Assembly (NCBI RefSeq): GCF_005484945.1
Contig: NZ_CP034035.1
Location: 124,001-188,000, forward strand
Origin: Brenneria rubrifaciens
GTDB lineage: Bacteria > Pseudomonadota > Gammaproteobacteria > Enterobacterales > Enterobacteriaceae
Direction: 5' to 3'
DNA length: 64,000 nucleotides
In this document: piece after piece, positions 29,398 through 45,376 of the stretch
Layout: every line of letters begins with the position of its first letter
Numbering within the stretch: position 1 is the first letter of the stretch
Made by a program: the position numbers and the translations under genes
The notes under the pieces: generated by a model
The model's database searches: none
What the model saw: the letters and a program-made list of their open reading frames with translations, nothing else
What the model was told of the DNA's origin: nothing

Positions 29398-29440
29398 CTA
29401 CCCATAATCAGGAAGCGGTGTTATAATGCTGCGCCCTTAA
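29395..29440 (+). promoter_or_regulatory. spc operon promoter
   Basis: A consensus TATAAT (29422-29427) preceded by GCGGTGT and followed by the GC-rich discriminator GCTGCGCCC, like E. coli Pspc. No good -35 hexamer is visible at the usual distance. rplN starts 80 bp downstream. Growth-rate and ppGpp control is expected. Confidence 0.82.
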
Positions 29441-29494
29441 TTATGGGGCATTTTAATGGCCTATCATGGGTCCTAAAGTAGTAGTTGACATTAG

Positions 29495-31076
<1,582 letters not shown>

Positions 31077-31103
31077 TTGTCACCAATTGAATCACGGGAG
31101 TAA

Positions 31104-31502
<399 letters not shown>

Positions 31503-31515
31503 TCGGGAGGAAAGA

Positions 31516-32049
31516 ATGTCTCGTGTTGCAAAAGCACCCGTCGTCATTCCTGCCGGCGTAGAGGTAAAACTCAACGGTCAGGATGTTTCGATTAAGGGTA
31601 AAAACGGCGAGCTGAGTCGTAAGATCCATGATGCTGTTGAAGTTAAGCAGGCTGACAACGTTCTGACTTTCGCTCCGCGCGAGGGTTTCGTTGACGGATG
31701 GGCCCAGGCGGGCACTACCCGCGCTCTGTTGAACGCAATGGTTATAGGTGTTACCGAAGGCTTCACCAAGAAGCTGCAACTGGTTGGTGTTGGTTACCGT
31801 GCTGCCGTTAAAGGCAACGTAGTGAACCTGTCTCTTGGGTTCTCTCACCCGGTTGATCACGCACTGCCGGCAGGTATTACTGCTGAATGTCCGAGCCAGA
31901 CTGAAATCGTACTGAAAGGTGCTGATAAGCAGGTTATTGGTCAGGTCGCTGCGGAATTACGCGCCTACCGTCGTCCTGAGCCGTATAAAGGCAAGGGTGT
32001 CCGTTACGCCGACGAAGTCGTGCGTACCAAAGAGGCTAAGAAGAAGTAA
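31516..32049 (+). CDS. rplF: 50S ribosomal protein L6
   Basis: 177-aa protein of two similar domains near the sarcin-ricin loop. [20 protein letters not shown] opens it and [18 protein letters not shown] closes it. Confidence 0.98.
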   Translation: MSRVAKAPVVIPAGVEVKLNGQDVSIKGKNGELSRKIHDAVEVKQADNVLTFAPREGFVDGWAQAGTTRALLNAMVIGVTEGFTKKLQLVGVGYRAAVKGNVVNLSLGFSHPVDHALPAGITAECPSQTEIVLKGADKQVIGQVAAELRAYRRPEPYKGKGVRYADEVVRTKEAKKK

Positions 32050-32412
<363 letters not shown>

Positions 32413-32417
32413 GGTAG

Positions 32418-33551
<1,134 letters not shown>

Positions 33552-33558
33552 GTAGCAG

Positions 33559-34890
33559 ATGGCCAAACAACCAGGATTAGATTTTCAAAGTGCTAAAGGC
33601 GGAGTTGGCGAACTGAAGCGCAGACTATTGTTTGTTATCGGTGCGCTGATTGTTTTCCGTATTGGCTCTTTTATCCCAATTCCTGGTATTGATGCCACTG
33701 TGCTTGCCAAATTGCTTGAACAGCAGCGAGGCACCATCATTGAAATGTTCAACATGTTCTCTGGTGGTGCTCTCAGCCGTGCTTCTATCTTTGCTCTGGG
33801 TATCATGCCGTACATTTCGGCGTCTATTATTATCCAACTGTTAACGGTGGTTCATCCAGCGTTGGCTGAAATAAAGAAAGAAGGGGAAGCTGGCCGTCGT
33901 AAGATTAGCCAGTACACCCGTTACGGCACTCTGGTATTGGCAATATTTCAGTCAATCGGTATTGCTACCGGTTTACCGAATATGCCTGGAATGCAGGGCT
34001 TGGTGTTAAATCCAGGGTTTGCGTTCTACTTTACCGCTGTTGTGAGCCTGGTCACCGGGACAATGTTTCTGATGTGGTTGGGTGAACAGATTACGGAGCG
34101 TGGTATCGGCAACGGTATCTCGATCATAATCTTCGCTGGTATTGTTGCGGGTTTACCGCCGGCCATTGGTCATACCATCGAGCAAGCGCGGCAAGGCGAC
34201 TTGCACTTCCTCCTGTTGCTGTTGGTTGCAGTTTTAGTGTTTGCAGTAACCTTCTTCGTTGTTTTCATTGAGCGTGGTCAACGTCGTATTGTTGTTAACT
34301 ATGCCAAGCGTCAACAAGGTCGTCGTGTTTATGCAGCACAGAGTACGCATTTACCGTTGAAAGTGAACATGGCGGGGGTAATTCCGGCTATTTTTGCTTC
34401 CAGCATTATTCTGTTCCCAGCCACGATAGCATCTTGGTTTGGGGGCGGTACCGGTTGGAACTGGCTGACTACGATTTCGCTGTATTTACAGCCCGGACAA
34501 CCGCTTTATGTGCTACTCTATGCGTCTGCAATCATCTTCTTCTGTTTCTTTTATACGGCGTTGGTTTTCAACCCGCGTGAAACAGCAGATAACCTGAAGA
34601 AGTCCGGTGCATTCGTGCCAGGAATTCGTCCGGGAGAGCAAACGGCTAAATATATCGATAAAGTAATGACTCGTCTGACTTTGGTCGGTGCGATGTATAT
34701 TACTTTTATCTGCCTGATCCCGGAGTTCATGCGCGACGCAATGAAAGTGCCTTTCTATTTTGGTGGCACGTCATTATTGATCGTTGTCGTTGTCATCATG
34801 GACTTTATGGCTCAAGTGCAAACTCTGATGATGTCGAGTCAATACGAGTCTGCATTGAAGAAAGCAAACCTGAAAGGCTATAACCGTTAA
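33559..34890 (+). CDS. secY: Protein translocase subunit SecY
   Basis: 443-aa channel of the SecYEG inner-membrane translocase, the same length as E. coli. Ten hydrophobic helices are visible. The plug region and TM2 contain [20 protein letters not shown], and the cytosolic loop before TM7 has [19 protein letters not shown], the ribosome/SecA contact. It is the usual penultimate gene of the spc operon. Confidence 0.98.
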   Translation: MAKQPGLDFQSAKGGVGELKRRLLFVIGALIVFRIGSFIPIPGIDATVLAKLLEQQRGTIIEMFNMFSGGALSRASIFALGIMPYISASIIIQLLTVVHPALAEIKKEGEAGRRKISQYTRYGTLVLAIFQSIGIATGLPNMPGMQGLVLNPGFAFYFTAVVSLVTGTMFLMWLGEQITERGIGNGISIIIFAGIVAGLPPAIGHTIEQARQGDLHFLLLLLVAVLVFAVTFFVVFIERGQRRIVVNYAKRQQGRRVYAAQSTHLPLKVNMAGVIPAIFASSIILFPATIASWFGGGTGWNWLTTISLYLQPGQPLYVLLYASAIIFFCFFYTALVFNPRETADNLKKSGAFVPGIRPGEQTAKYIDKVMTRLTLVGAMYITFICLIPEFMRDAMKVPFYFGGTSLLIVVVVIMDFMAQVQTLMMSSQYESALKKANLKGYNR

Positions 34891-35040
<150 letters not shown>

Positions 35041-35058
35041 TTATCTCGCATATTTTTC

Positions 35059-35087
35059 TTGCAAAGTTGGGTTGAGCTGGCTAGATT
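35059..35087 (+). promoter_or_regulatory. Candidate promoter of the alpha operon
   Basis: TTGCAA (35059-35064), 17 bp, TAGATT (35082-35087), a fair sigma70 promoter 100 bp before rpsM. The -10 overlaps the hairpin at 35076-35094. Confidence 0.5.
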
Positions 35088-35104
35088 AGCCAGCCAATCT
35101 TTTG
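35076..35104 (+). terminator. Terminator-like hairpin between rpmJ and rpsM
   Basis: GCTGGCTA-GAT-TAGCCAGC is a perfect eight-pair stem followed by CAATCTTTT. The U-tract is offset and weak, consistent with partial read-through from spc into alpha. The sequence is nearly the same as in E. coli. Confidence 0.65.
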
Positions 35105-35192
35105 TATGTAACCGCAATACTATTTGAGTATCCTGAAAACGGGCTTTTCAGAATGGTATTGCTGTATAAAATTGTAGGAGTGCATAGTGGCC
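35105..35192 (+). promoter_or_regulatory. Alpha operon S4-binding leader (pseudoknot)
   Basis: The E. coli alpha leader forms a nested pseudoknot over the rpsM start that is trapped by S4. Here the same layout is present: GCAATAC near 35112 pairs with GTATTGC near 35156, enclosing GAAAACGGGCTTTTC. The outer stem differs from E. coli on both strands in a compensating way, which supports the fold. It ends at the GTG start of rpsM. Confidence 0.85.
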
Positions 35193-35543
35193 CGTATAGC
35201 AGGCATTAACATTCCTGATCATAAACATACTGTTATCGCATTAACTGCGATCTACGGTATTGGTAAGACTCGTTCGCAGGCTATTTGTGCTGCTACGGGA
35301 ATTGCTGAAGATGTTAAGATCAGTGAGCTGTCTGAAGAGCAAATCGATAAGCTGCGTGACGAAGTTGCCAAGTTTGTTGTCGAAGGCGATCTGCGTCGTG
35401 AAGTTACCCTGAGCATCAAGCGTCTTATGGATCTTGGTACTTATCGTGGTTTGCGTCATCGTCGTGGTCTGCCGGTTCGCGGTCAGCGTACCAAGACTAA
35501 CGCCCGTACCCGTAAGGGTCCGCGCAAACCGATCAAGAAATAA
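35187..35543 (+). CDS. rpsM: 30S ribosomal protein S13
   Basis: 118-aa head protein forming intersubunit bridges B1a/b. It starts with GTG 35187, inside the S4 operator, as in E. coli. [20 protein letters not shown] is the basic tail. Confidence 0.98.
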   Translation: MARIAGINIPDHKHTVIALTAIYGIGKTRSQAICAATGIAEDVKISELSEEQIDKLRDEVAKFVVEGDLRREVTLSIKRLMDLGTYRGLRHRRGLPVRGQRTKTNARTRKGPRKPIKK

Positions 35544-35556
35544 TCGGGGTGATTGA

Positions 35557-35949
<393 letters not shown>

Positions 35950-35961
35950 CGCCGCTTTTAG

Positions 35962-36600
<639 letters not shown>

Positions 36601-36625
36601 AGCTTAGTACCAAAGAGAGGACACA

Positions 36626-37615
36626 ATGCAGGGTTCTGTGACAGAGTTTCTAAAACCGCGCCTGGTTGATATCGAGCAAGTGAGTTCGACGCACGCCAAG
36701 GTGACCCTTGAGCCGTTAGAGCGGGGCTTCGGCCATACTCTCGGCAACGCACTGCGCCGTATTCTGCTTTCATCCATGCCAGGTTGCGCGGTGACCGAGG
36801 TTGAGATTGATGGTGTACTGCATGAGTACAGCACCAAAGAAGGCGTACAGGAAGATATCCTGGAAATCCTGCTCAACCTGAAAGGGCTGGCGGTGAGAGT
36901 TCAAGGCAAAGATGATGTTATTCTTACCCTGAATAAATCTGGCATTGGCCCTGTGACTGCAGCCGACATCGTCCATGATGGTGATGTCGAAATCGTCAAG
37001 CCACAGCATTTGATCTGCCATCTGACTGATGAGAACGCTGCGATCAGCATGCGTATTAAGGTTCAGCGTGGTCGTGGTTATGTGCCGGCGTCTGCCCGTA
37101 TTCATACGGAAGAAGATGAGCGCCCGATTGGTCGTCTGTTAGTCGATGCTTGCTACAGCCCTGTAGAGCGTATTGCCTATAATGTTGAAGCAGCTCGCGT
37201 AGAACAGCGTACTGACTTGGATAAGCTGGTCATCGAAATGGAAACCAATGGCACGATCGATCCTGAAGAGGCGATCCGCCGCGCGGCAACCATTCTGGCT
37301 GAACAACTTGAAGCTTTTGTTGACTTACGTGATGTTCGTCAGCCAGAAGTTAAAGAAGAAAAACCAGAATTCGATCCGATCCTGCTGCGCCCTGTTGACG
37401 ATCTGGAATTGACTGTCCGCTCTGCTAACTGCCTGAAGGCAGAAGCTATCCACTACATCGGTGATCTGGTACAGCGTACCGAGGTTGAGCTACTCAAAAC
37501 GCCTAACTTGGGTAAAAAATCTCTTACTGAGATTAAAGACGTACTGGCTTCCCGCGGCTTATCTCTGGGCATGCGCCTGGAAAATTGGCCACCGGCAAGC
37601 ATTGCTGATGAGTAA
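36626..37615 (+). CDS. rpoA: RNA polymerase subunit alpha
   Basis: 329 aa, identical in length to E. coli. The N-terminal dimerisation domain includes [20 protein letters not shown]. After the linker near 235-250 the C-terminal domain has the UP-element and activator-binding residues in [17 protein letters not shown] and [14 protein letters not shown]. Confidence 0.98.
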
Positions 37616-37631
37616 CCAGATCACAGGTTAA

Positions 37632-38048
<417 letters not shown>

Positions 38049-38061
38049 TCTGTAATAGCAT

Positions 38062-38089
38062 AAAAAAACCGGGGAAACCCGGTTTTTTT
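38062..38089 (+). terminator. Intrinsic terminator of the alpha operon
   Basis: AAAAACCGGG-GAA-ACCCGGTTTTTTT, a GC-rich stem flanked by A- and T-runs, 13 bp after rplQ. Confidence 0.93.
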
Positions 38090-38145
38090 ATGTCTGAAAT
38101 AAGCTTAATCTGTGAAGCTAGATCTGGCCGTATAGAGGTTGTGTA

Positions 38146-38505
38146 ATGTGGTTGATTGATGAGCTGGTTGAACGCCATATTGCTCGTGCTAAACAGGATG
38201 GTGCCTTTGATAACCTTCCCGGTTATGGACGTCCGTTGGTTTTGGATGATGATAGTCGTGTTCCTCAAGAGCTCAGAGTGGCTTATCGCTTGCTCAAGAA
38301 TGCCGGGTGTCTTCCGGTTGAACTGCAAGAACGTAAAGAGGCATTAGCGTTAGCCGATATGCTGGAAAGTATTTCTCAAGAGGCGCCAGGATATCAAGAA
38401 ATGTCGCAGCGTTTACGTATGCTTGAATTGAGGTTACGGCAAAAGGGCATCAATACAGATTTTTTGCACGGTAAATATGGATCATCGCTGAAAAAAAGAT
38501 TTTAA
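38146..38505 (+). CDS. yhdN: DUF1992 family protein YhdN
   Basis: A 119-aa protein of the DUF1992 (DnaJ-homologue C28 conserved) family, built around MWLIDELVERHIARAKQDG and FDNLPGYGRPLVLDDD. The function is unknown. In E. coli zntR follows it; here arfA follows directly after 98 bp of non-coding sequence. Confidence 0.9.
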   Translation: MWLIDELVERHIARAKQDGAFDNLPGYGRPLVLDDDSRVPQELRVAYRLLKNAGCLPVELQERKEALALADMLESISQEAPGYQEMSQRLRMLELRLRQKGINTDFLHGKYGSSLKKRF

Positions 38506-38603
38506 GTGACATAATGAATTATCAATTCTGACTGTTTTAATCCAAGGTTATTCACTATACCCACCATGCCCTATTTCTATTATTCTAATTTTGAGGAGTA
38601 ATT

Positions 38604-38915
38604 ATGACTACCTATTGTCATAAACGAGGAAAGATCCATGATAATGCTATCGAAGCTTTACTGTATGACCCAATGTTTCGCCAAAGAGTGGAAGTTAATG
38701 TTAAAGGTAAGGGCAGTTATCGCAGAAAAGATAAACATGCCAAGATGGGAAACTGGGAGTCCAGCGGTAAGAAATCGAATGATTATTTACCGCTGGTTTT
38801 TTTGTTTTCTGATGGTTTTACTACAGGCCTGGATATGAATATGAGCGCGTCGTTGCACCACGACGTATTCTATAAATCGTTTCTTTCATCAGCTTATAGT
38901 TTAGGCTGTTGTTGA
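38604..38915 (+). CDS. arfA: Alternative ribosome-rescue factor ArfA
   Basis: ArfA binds ribosomes stalled on mRNAs without a stop codon and recruits RF2 when tmRNA fails. The active N-terminal part is conserved ([20 protein letters not shown], then [20 protein letters not shown]). The annotated frame is 103 aa, longer than the 72 aa of E. coli, but an intrinsic terminator lies inside it at 38761-38803. Most transcripts should therefore end before the stop codon, giving a shortened active protein controlled by tmRNA, as shown in E. coli. The 3' end overlaps convergent mscL. GAGGAG precedes the start. Confidence 0.88.
   Translation: MTTYCHKRGKIHDNAIEALLYDPMFRQRVEVNVKGKGSYRRKDKHAKMGNWESSGKKSNDYLPLVFLFSDGFTTGLDMNMSASLHHDVFYKSFLSSAYSLGCC
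38761..38803 (+). terminator. Intrinsic terminator inside arfA
   Basis: CCAGCGGTAA (38761-38770) and TTACCGCTGG (38787-38796) make a perfect ten-pair stem followed by seven T. It is 110 bp ahead of the arfA stop, so it creates a non-stop mRNA. The hairpin is also the kind that RNase III cleaves in E. coli arfA. Confidence 0.9.
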
Positions 38916-39310
38916 TCTTTTAACAGATCGCGAATTTCAGTTAATAATTTCTCTTCCGCACTCAGCTTGGGCGGTGTTGCTGGAGCCTGTTCCTGTTTAC
39001 GACGCATTTTATTCATGAGTTTGATCGCCATAAAAATAGCAAAAGCGACAATGATAAAATCAAAAATATTTTGAATAAAGACGCCGTAATGCATAATTAC
39101 TGGGGGTACATCCCCTTGGGCGCCACGTAATACTAAGCTGAATTGTTTGAAATCCACACCGCCGATCAGTAATCCTAACGGGGGCATGATGATATCTGAA
39201 ACCAATGACGAAACAATTTTACTGAAGGCGGTACCAATGATAACGCCAACCGCCAAATCGACAACATTTCCCCGCATGGCAAATTCGCGGAATTCTTTGA
39301 TAATGCTCAT
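38894..39310 (-). CDS. mscL: Large-conductance mechanosensitive channel MscL
   Basis: A 138-aa inner-membrane channel that opens under hypo-osmotic stress. TM1 contains [20 protein letters not shown] (about 15-34) with the pore-constriction residues; TM2 contains [20 protein letters not shown]. The charged C-terminal bundle ends [13 protein letters not shown] chose ATG 39310 ([15 protein letters not shown]) with GGGGAG upstream; an in-frame start 60 bp earlier adds unrelated residues. Convergent and overlapping with arfA. Confidence 0.96.
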   Translation of the reverse strand: MSIIKEFREFAMRGNVVDLAVGVIIGTAFSKIVSSLVSDIIMPPLGLLIGGVDFKQFSLVLRGAQGDVPPVIMHYGVFIQNIFDFIIVAFAIFMAIKLMNKMRRKQEQAPATPPKLSAEEKLLTEIRDLLKDQQQPKL

Positions 39311-39405
39311 AACCACTCCCCTTGACAAAAGACTAATTAATTTTAACCAATAGTTTAATATTTTCCACATTACCCAAAATTTGTATAAAAAGGCGTATTC
39401 AGAAA

Positions 39406-40782
39406 TTACAAAAAGAACGGACTTGGTTGGAATAAGCGTTCTACATCCGGTACGAACTTCTTGTCTGTTAAAAACATGATGACATGGTCGCCTTGCTCAA
39501 TGTGAGTATTATCCTTTGCGATAATGACATCATCGCCTCGAACAATCGCACCGATGGTTGTGCCAGGCGGAAGTTTTATATCTTCAATCGTCCGCCCGAC
39601 AACTTTTGATGTTCCTTCATCCCCATGCGCGATAGCTTCAATCGCTTCCGCTACGCCTCTACGAAGAGAGGATACGCTGACAATATCCGCTTTACGGACG
39701 TGACTGAGTAAAGCCGAGATCGTTGCCTGTTGTGGTGAAATTGCAACATCAATGACGCTCCCTTGAACTAAATCGACATAAGCCCTGCGTTGGATAAGTA
39801 CCATGACCTTCTTGGCACCCATCCGTTTTGCAAGCATTGCAGACATAATATTGGCTTCATCATCGTTGGTTATCGCAATGAAGACGTCGATTTGTTCAAT
39901 ATGTTCCTCTGCAAGAAGCTCCTGATCTGACGCATCACCATGAAAAACAATCGTGTCTTGCAACAGCTCAGCCAGTTCAGCAGCACGCTCAGCGTTTCGT
40001 TCTATCAGTTTGATGTTATAGTTTTTTTCTAATCGCTGAGCTAAACCCGCACCAACATTCCCACCCCCAACAATCATAATTCGTTTATAGGGCTTTTCCA
40101 GTCGTTGTAATTCACTCATCACGGCCCGGATATGTTGTGAAGCGGCAACAAAGAAGACTTCGTCACCTGCTTCAATAACAGTAGAGCCTTGAGGACGGAT
40201 AGGGCGATCATGACGGAAAATTGCTGCAACCCGCGTTTCGATATGGGGAATATGTTCACGAATAGAGGACAACGCATTGCCGACCAAAGGTCCGCCATAA
40301 TAGGCATTTACTGCGGCAATGCTGACTTTGCCTTGTGCAAAATTGACAACCTGAAGTGCTCCGGGATATTCAATCAACTTGTAAATGTTGTCAATGACCA
40401 GCTGTTCAGGTGAGATTAAATGGTCAATAGGAACGGCTTCGGGAAAAAATAAATGCTCGGACTCACGGATGTATTCAGCCGATCTAATTCGCGCAATTCG
40501 GTTTGGCGTATTAAAAAGTGAATAGGCAATCTGGCACGCAACCATATTAGTTTCATCGGAATTCGTTACTGCGACCAACATATCCGCGTCTTCCGCACCC
40601 GCCTCACGCAATACACGTGGATGAGAGGCATAGCCTGTAACCACCCGGAGATCAAATTTATCCTGGAGCTGACGCAAACGAACGGTATCAGTGTCGATGA
40701 CGGTGATATCGTTATTTTCACCTGCCAGATTTTCCGCCAGTGTACCGCCTACCTGACCAGCGCCAAGAATAATAATTTTCAT
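39406..40782 (-). CDS. trkA: Trk K+ uptake regulatory protein TrkA
   Basis: A 458-aa peripheral NAD(H)-binding subunit of the TrkH/TrkG K+ uptake systems, made of two RCK_N-RCK_C halves. The first Rossmann motif is [16 protein letters not shown] at residue 3; the second is [17 protein letters not shown] at about 234. It is the first of a leftward set with rsmB, fmt and def upstream. Confidence 0.97.
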   Translation of the reverse strand: MKIIILGAGQVGGTLAENLAGENNDITVIDTDTVRLRQLQDKFDLRVVTGYASHPRVLREAGAEDADMLVAVTNSDETNMVACQIAYSLFNTPNRIARIRSAEYIRESEHLFFPEAVPIDHLISPEQLVIDNIYKLIEYPGALQVVNFAQGKVSIAAVNAYYGGPLVGNALSSIREHIPHIETRVAAIFRHDRPIRPQGSTVIEAGDEVFFVAASQHIRAVMSELQRLEKPYKRIMIVGGGNVGAGLAQRLEKNYNIKLIERNAERAAELAELLQDTIVFHGDASDQELLAEEHIEQIDVFIAITNDDEANIMSAMLAKRMGAKKVMVLIQRRAYVDLVQGSVIDVAISPQQATISALLSHVRKADIVSVSSLRRGVAEAIEAIAHGDEGTSKVVGRTIEDIKLPPGTTIGAIVRGDDVIIAKDNTHIEQGDHVIMFLTDKKFVPDVERLFQPSPFFL

Positions 40783-40836
40783 AGTTCATTCTGCCGTATA
40801 TTCATTGCCGGGGGTTGGACAATACTGGGGTTGATG

Positions 40837-42126
40837 TCAGCTTTTTACCAGTTTCGCATAAAAGAAGCCATCGCCATCATCGACCCTGGGTAGTTTCTGT
40901 ATGCCAGGACTTGTTAAATTTCCCGTCTCTATTAACCGTGCGTTGGTATAGCGATTGAGGAAAGCGGTTATTTGCTGCTGGTTCTCTTCCGGCATAATTG
41001 AGCACGTCGCATAGACCAGCGTTCCGCCTGTTTTCAGATGAGGCCAGACAGCATCAAGGATCTGTTTTTGCAGTATGGCGAGTTTTGCAATGTCATCATC
41101 TCGTCGTAGCCATTTTATATCTGGATGGCGGCGAATGACTCCGGTCGCTGAACAAGGCGCATCGAGAAGAATGCGATCAAATACTTTGTCACCGCACCAA
41201 GTTGCAGGGTAGCGTGCATCCCCTTGCTTGACTTCAGCGTGCAACTGCAAACGTTGTAGGTTTTCTCTCACCCGGTTGAGCCTTGTGCTGTCGATATCAA
41301 TGGCTAGAACGTGAGATTTGGGTGCGGCTTCGAGAATATGCGTCGTTTTACCGCCAGGTGCCGCACAGAGATCGAGAATCTGTTCACCGTCCTGTGGTGC
41401 CAGCCAATAAACACACCCCTGGGCTGAAGAATCCTGTACCGTTACCCAGCCTTGCGAAAACCCTGGAAGAAGATTAACTAAACAGGGCGTAGATAGCCGA
41501 ATGGCATCGGCATAGTCAGGATGGGGGAAAGCTTCAATGCCTTCCCGAGTTAATAAGGCGATATACGCGTCACGGGTATGGTGCAGACGATTGACGCGCA
41601 GCCACATTGGCGGGCGTTGATTATTCGAGTCAATAATCTCTTCCCACTGTTCCGGATAGGCATCTTTAATCCTTTTTAATAGCCAGCCGGGGTGCAGGAA
41701 ATGAGCGGGGTTATTTGCTACACGCTGGATTAACTCATCCTGCTGTCGTTGAAATTGGCGTAATACACCATTGATTAGTCCCTTAAGCTGTGGTCGTTTC
41801 ATGGCAACGGCACCTTCAACGGTTTCGGCCAGTATCGCATGTGCCGGAATACGCGTGTATAACAGCTGATAGATGCCGACCAAAATGAGGTAATGGAGCG
41901 GTCGCTGTTTACCCGTCAGAGGTTTGGACATCAATTGTTGAATACACCATTCTAATTGCGACAATACACGTAGTACGCCAAAGCATAGTTCCTGTAGTAA
42001 TGCGCGATCTTTATCGGCGATCTTTCGCTGATAAACAGGTAACAGCGTACTAAGTGATTGTCCGTGGTCCAATACTTGTCCTACCACTTTAGCGGCAATG
42101 CTGCGAAGATTATATGAGCTTTTCAT
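40837..42126 (-). CDS. rsmB: 16S rRNA m5C967 methyltransferase RsmB
   Basis: 429 aa. The NusB-like RNA-binding domain covers about 1-140. The SAM-binding domain has [16 protein letters not shown] and [19 protein letters not shown]. The catalytic cysteine is in [14 protein letters not shown]. It methylates C967 of 16S rRNA before 30S assembly. It lies between fmt and trkA. Confidence 0.96.
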   Translation of the reverse strand: MKSSYNLRSIAAKVVGQVLDHGQSLSTLLPVYQRKIADKDRALLQELCFGVLRVLSQLEWCIQQLMSKPLTGKQRPLHYLILVGIYQLLYTRIPAHAILAETVEGAVAMKRPQLKGLINGVLRQFQRQQDELIQRVANNPAHFLHPGWLLKRIKDAYPEQWEEIIDSNNQRPPMWLRVNRLHHTRDAYIALLTREGIEAFPHPDYADAIRLSTPCLVNLLPGFSQGWVTVQDSSAQGCVYWLAPQDGEQILDLCAAPGGKTTHILEAAPKSHVLAIDIDSTRLNRVRENLQRLQLHAEVKQGDARYPATWCGDKVFDRILLDAPCSATGVIRRHPDIKWLRRDDDIAKLAILQKQILDAVWPHLKTGGTLVYATCSIMPEENQQQITAFLNRYTNARLIETGNLTSPGIQKLPRVDDGDGFFYAKLVKS

Positions 42127-42185
42127 TCGTTAGCGACTACATGAGAGGTGGGCATACCGGTGATAGCGACCGGTATGCGAATCGA

Positions 42186-43133
42186 CTAGGCCAGAATATT
42201 ACCGGGTGTAAACCACTCCCGGCGTGAGTTAAGTAAATCCTGTGCTTTCATCACTTTTTTGCCTGCGGGCTGTAATTCGACAATATTTAAAATATTTTCC
42301 CGAGTGGCAACCTGGATGCCTTTCTTGTCAGCTTGCAGGATAGTGCCTGGCTGCGAAAAGTGATTGGAAGAAATAACCTCTGCTTTCCATACTTTCACAG
42401 GCTGTTCGTCTATCAGGAAATAGCTGACTGGCCAGGGATTAAAAGCCCGAATACAACGCTCAAGCTGCTCCGCAGAAAGCTGCCAGTTAAGGCGGGCTTC
42501 TTCCTTACTGAGTTTTTCAGCATAGGTGGCAAAAGCATCATCTTGCGCTTCTGCTGTACTGCAAGCATTGGCAAGCTGTTCAAGCGTCTCTAAAAGGCCG
42601 CGTGGACCCAGTTCAGCAAGTTTGCTGTATAGCGTTGCACTGGTATCATTTTGAAGTATCGGGCACTCAATTTTATGCAGCATTGCGCCTGTATCCAGAC
42701 CTGCGTCCATCCGCATAATGGTAACACCTGTATTCCGATCACCCGCCCAAAGTGCGCGCTGAATGGGGGCCGCACCCCGCCAACGCGGCAGAAGTGAACC
42801 ATGTACGTTGATACAGCCAAGTCGTGGCATATTTAACACGGCTTGCGGTAAAATCAAACCGTAGGCGACGACAACCATAACATCTGCATGTAACGCTTCG
42901 ACTAGCCTCTGGCTTTCTGAAGGACGCAAGGATTTGGGTTGATAGAGCGGCAAATTATGTTCTTCCGCCAGAATTTTCACCGGGCTTGGTGTCAGTTTGT
43001 TGCCTCTTCCAGCCGGCCGATCAGGTTGTGTGAAAACACCGACAACCCGATGTTTGGACGATAGCAGGACCTCAAGATGGCGTGCTGCAAAATCAGGTGT
43101 TCCGGCAAAAATGATGCGTAAAGAGTCAGTCAC
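42186..43133 (-). CDS. fmt: Methionyl-tRNA formyltransferase
   Basis: 315-aa enzyme that formylates initiator Met-tRNA using 10-formyl-THF. The N-terminal domain contains [16 protein letters not shown], the flexible loop [14 protein letters not shown], and the catalytic Asn-His in [19 protein letters not shown]. It starts with GTG at 43133 (GTG ACT GAC), aligned with the E. coli N-terminus. def lies 24 bp upstream in the same direction. Confidence 0.96.
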   Translation of the reverse strand: MTDSLRIIFAGTPDFAARHLEVLLSSKHRVVGVFTQPDRPAGRGNKLTPSPVKILAEEHNLPLYQPKSLRPSESQRLVEALHADVMVVVAYGLILPQAVLNMPRLGCINVHGSLLPRWRGAAPIQRALWAGDRNTGVTIMRMDAGLDTGAMLHKIECPILQNDTSATLYSKLAELGPRGLLETLEQLANACSTAEAQDDAFATYAEKLSKEEARLNWQLSAEQLERCIRAFNPWPVSYFLIDEQPVKVWKAEVISSNHFSQPGTILQADKKGIQVATRENILNIVELQPAGKKVMKAQDLLNSRREWFTPGNILA

Positions 43134-43157
43134 GGTGTTTCCTGTATGGAAAAATTA

Positions 43158-43667
43158 TTAAGCGCGGCTATTTTGCTTTGCCAGTTTTTCCAGCTTTTGA
43201 CGAATTCTCTGGCGTTTCAACGGGGAAAGATAATCAATGAACAGTTTCCCGACCAGGTGGTCCATTTCATGCTGGATACAAATAGCAAGAAGACCGTCGG
43301 CTTCCAGTTCAAATGTATTTCCTTCCCGATCCAATGCACGCACTTTTACGTGTTCGGCACGCGGAACCAATGCTCTGGTTTCTGGGATCGACAAACATCC
43401 TTCTTCTATGCCGGCATTACCGCTCTTTTCAAGCAGTTCAGGGTTGATCAGAACCAATCGCTGATCCCGTTCTTCTGAAACATCTATGACAATAATACGT
43501 TGATGAATGTCCACTTGTGTGGAGGCCAGACCAATACCTTCTTCTTCATACATAGTATCAAACATATCATCAACGATACGCTGAATATCTGCATTGACTT
43601 CTTTTACTGGCCGCGCTTTTATGCGAAGCCGCTCGTCCGGAAAGTGTAATACCTGCAAAACTGACAT
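43158..43667 (-). CDS. def: Peptide deformylase
   Basis: 169-aa metalloenzyme that removes the formyl group from nascent proteins. All three motifs are present: GIGLASTQ (I), EGCLSIPE with the metal-binding Cys (II) and [10 protein letters not shown] with two His and the catalytic Glu (III). It is the first gene of def-fmt-rsmB-trkA and is divergent from dprA. Confidence 0.97.
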   Translation of the reverse strand: MSVLQVLHFPDERLRIKARPVKEVNADIQRIVDDMFDTMYEEEGIGLASTQVDIHQRIIVIDVSEERDQRLVLINPELLEKSGNAGIEEGCLSIPETRALVPRAEHVKVRALDREGNTFELEADGLLAICIQHEMDHLVGKLFIDYLSPLKRQRIRQKLEKLAKQNSRA

Positions 43668-43795
43668 ATATATTTAGATCTGCGTCTGAGTGGTGAAAGA
43701 GTCCTGCCAACTATTCTAGACATTTCCTGTTCCGATTGACAGCATCTGCACTCAATTACGCGGTAACCTGAATTCGGAGAAATAAGGGGCGTTCA

Positions 43796-44917
43796 ATGCT
43801 ATCAACGGAAATTTGGCTGCGTTTAAGGGAAGTGAAGCAGTTGAACGCGAAACGCGCGATCGTCATCGCCAGGAAGCTCATTGACAGAGGGCGCACTGAT
43901 GACAATACCTTGCGATCTCTGGGGATGGCGGAAATTCAGGTTGAACAATTTCAACTTGTGGATCGCCGCATACTGGAGGCCACGTTAAAGTGGTTAGCTC
44001 AGCCAGGCCACCACATCATCACTTGCTCTGATAACAGGTACCCGTTTTTACTGAGTAATATCCGCTCATCTCCTCTTTTACTGTTTGTCGATGGCGATCC
44101 AGATTTACTGAAATCACCACAAATAGCGATGGTGGGTAGCAGAAATAACACGCTGTATGGTGAGCAATGGGGGCAGTTTTTTGCTCAGGAACTGGCCGTC
44201 AACGATTTCACCATCACCAGTGGCTTGGCTATCGGGATTGATGGCATTGTGCATCGTGCGGCATTGGATGCGGGGGGGAAGACTATTGGCGTATTGGGAT
44301 GCGGATTGGAAACTCATTATCCTCATCGCCACAAGATGCTTGCCTCACGTATCCTTGAAAATGGTGGTGCGCTGGTATCCGAATTTCCGCTGTCTGCCCC
44401 TCCCAGGCCAACCAACTTTCCCAGGAGAAACCGTATTATAAGCGGGTTGAGTCTGGGAACATTGGTCGTTGAAGCATCGATCCGGAGCGGCTCTTTGGTT
44501 ACCGCACGCTATGCATTGGAGCAAGGTCGTGAAGTCTTTGCTTTGCCAGGAGCAATTGGCAATCCGATGACAGAGGGAACGCACTGGTTGATTCAACAGG
44601 GGGCATGCCTTGTTACTCATCCTAAAGATATTCTCGAACAGTTGAGAAGCGAACTTCACTGGATCTCCACCGAAAACGATCAAACTATTTCTGCTGTTGA
44701 AGCGGATGTTGAATTGCCATTTGCTGATGTGTTGGCTAACGTAGGAGATGAGGTTACACCTGTTGACGTTGTCGCTGAACGTGCCGGCCAACCTGTGCCA
44801 GAGGTAGTGAATCAACTATTGGAACTGGAGTTAGCAGGATGGATCGCATCAGTACCCGGCGGCTATGTCCGATTAAGGAGGGCAGGCCATGTTCGACGTA
44901 CTCATGTACTTGTTTGA
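43796..44917 (+). CDS. dprA: DNA processing protein DprA (Smf)
   Basis: 373-aa Rossmann-like ssDNA-binding protein that loads RecA during natural transformation. The SAM-like N-terminal domain is about 1-75, and the core has [34 protein letters not shown] and [19 protein letters not shown]. The C-terminal winged helix lies at about 300-360. Enterobacteria are generally not known to be competent, so its use here is unclear. It overlaps smg by 29 bp. Confidence 0.94.
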   Translation: MLSTEIWLRLREVKQLNAKRAIVIARKLIDRGRTDDNTLRSLGMAEIQVEQFQLVDRRILEATLKWLAQPGHHIITCSDNRYPFLLSNIRSSPLLLFVDGDPDLLKSPQIAMVGSRNNTLYGEQWGQFFAQELAVNDFTITSGLAIGIDGIVHRAALDAGGKTIGVLGCGLETHYPHRHKMLASRILENGGALVSEFPLSAPPRPTNFPRRNRIISGLSLGTLVVEASIRSGSLVTARYALEQGREVFALPGAIGNPMTEGTHWLIQQGACLVTHPKDILEQLRSELHWISTENDQTISAVEADVELPFADVLANVGDEVTPVDVVAERAGQPVPEVVNQLLELELAGWIASVPGGYVRLRRAGHVRRTHVLV

Positions 44918-45362
44918 AACTTACATCCACAATGAAACAGAAATGCGTGTCGATCAGGATACGTTGACTGATGACCTCACACGTGCTGGATTTGACCGTA
45001 ATGATATTTACAGCGCGTTGAATTGGTTGGAAAAACTGGCTGATATACAGGAAGGGCAGAACACGCCTCTTAATCTGGCGCATGACCCGCTAGCTATGCG
45101 AATCTATACGCAGGATGAAGAGCAACGGCTTGATGCTGACTGTCGTGGTTTTTTATTATTCCTTGAACAGATTCAGGTGCTGAGCCTTGAAACGCGCGAA
45201 ATGGTGATTGAGCGGGTGATGGCGCTGGAAACGCTAGAGTTTGATCTTGAGGATCTGAAATGGGTCATTCTCATGGTGCTTTTCAATGTTCCCGGGTGTG
45301 AAAACGCTTATCAGCAGATGGAAGAGCTACTATTTGAGGTGAATGGCGATTATGTGCAATAA
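44889..45362 (+). CDS. smg: DUF494 family protein Smg
   Basis: 157-aa conserved protein of unknown function. [20 protein letters not shown] and [18 protein letters not shown] are family blocks. Its start lies inside the end of dprA with AGGAGG in front, so the two are probably co-translated. Confidence 0.93.
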   Translation: MFDVLMYLFETYIHNETEMRVDQDTLTDDLTRAGFDRNDIYSALNWLEKLADIQEGQNTPLNLAHDPLAMRIYTQDEEQRLDADCRGFLLFLEQIQVLSLETREMVIERVMALETLEFDLEDLKWVILMVLFNVPGCENAYQQMEELLFEVNGDYVQ

Positions 45363-45376
45363 ATATAAGAGAACGG

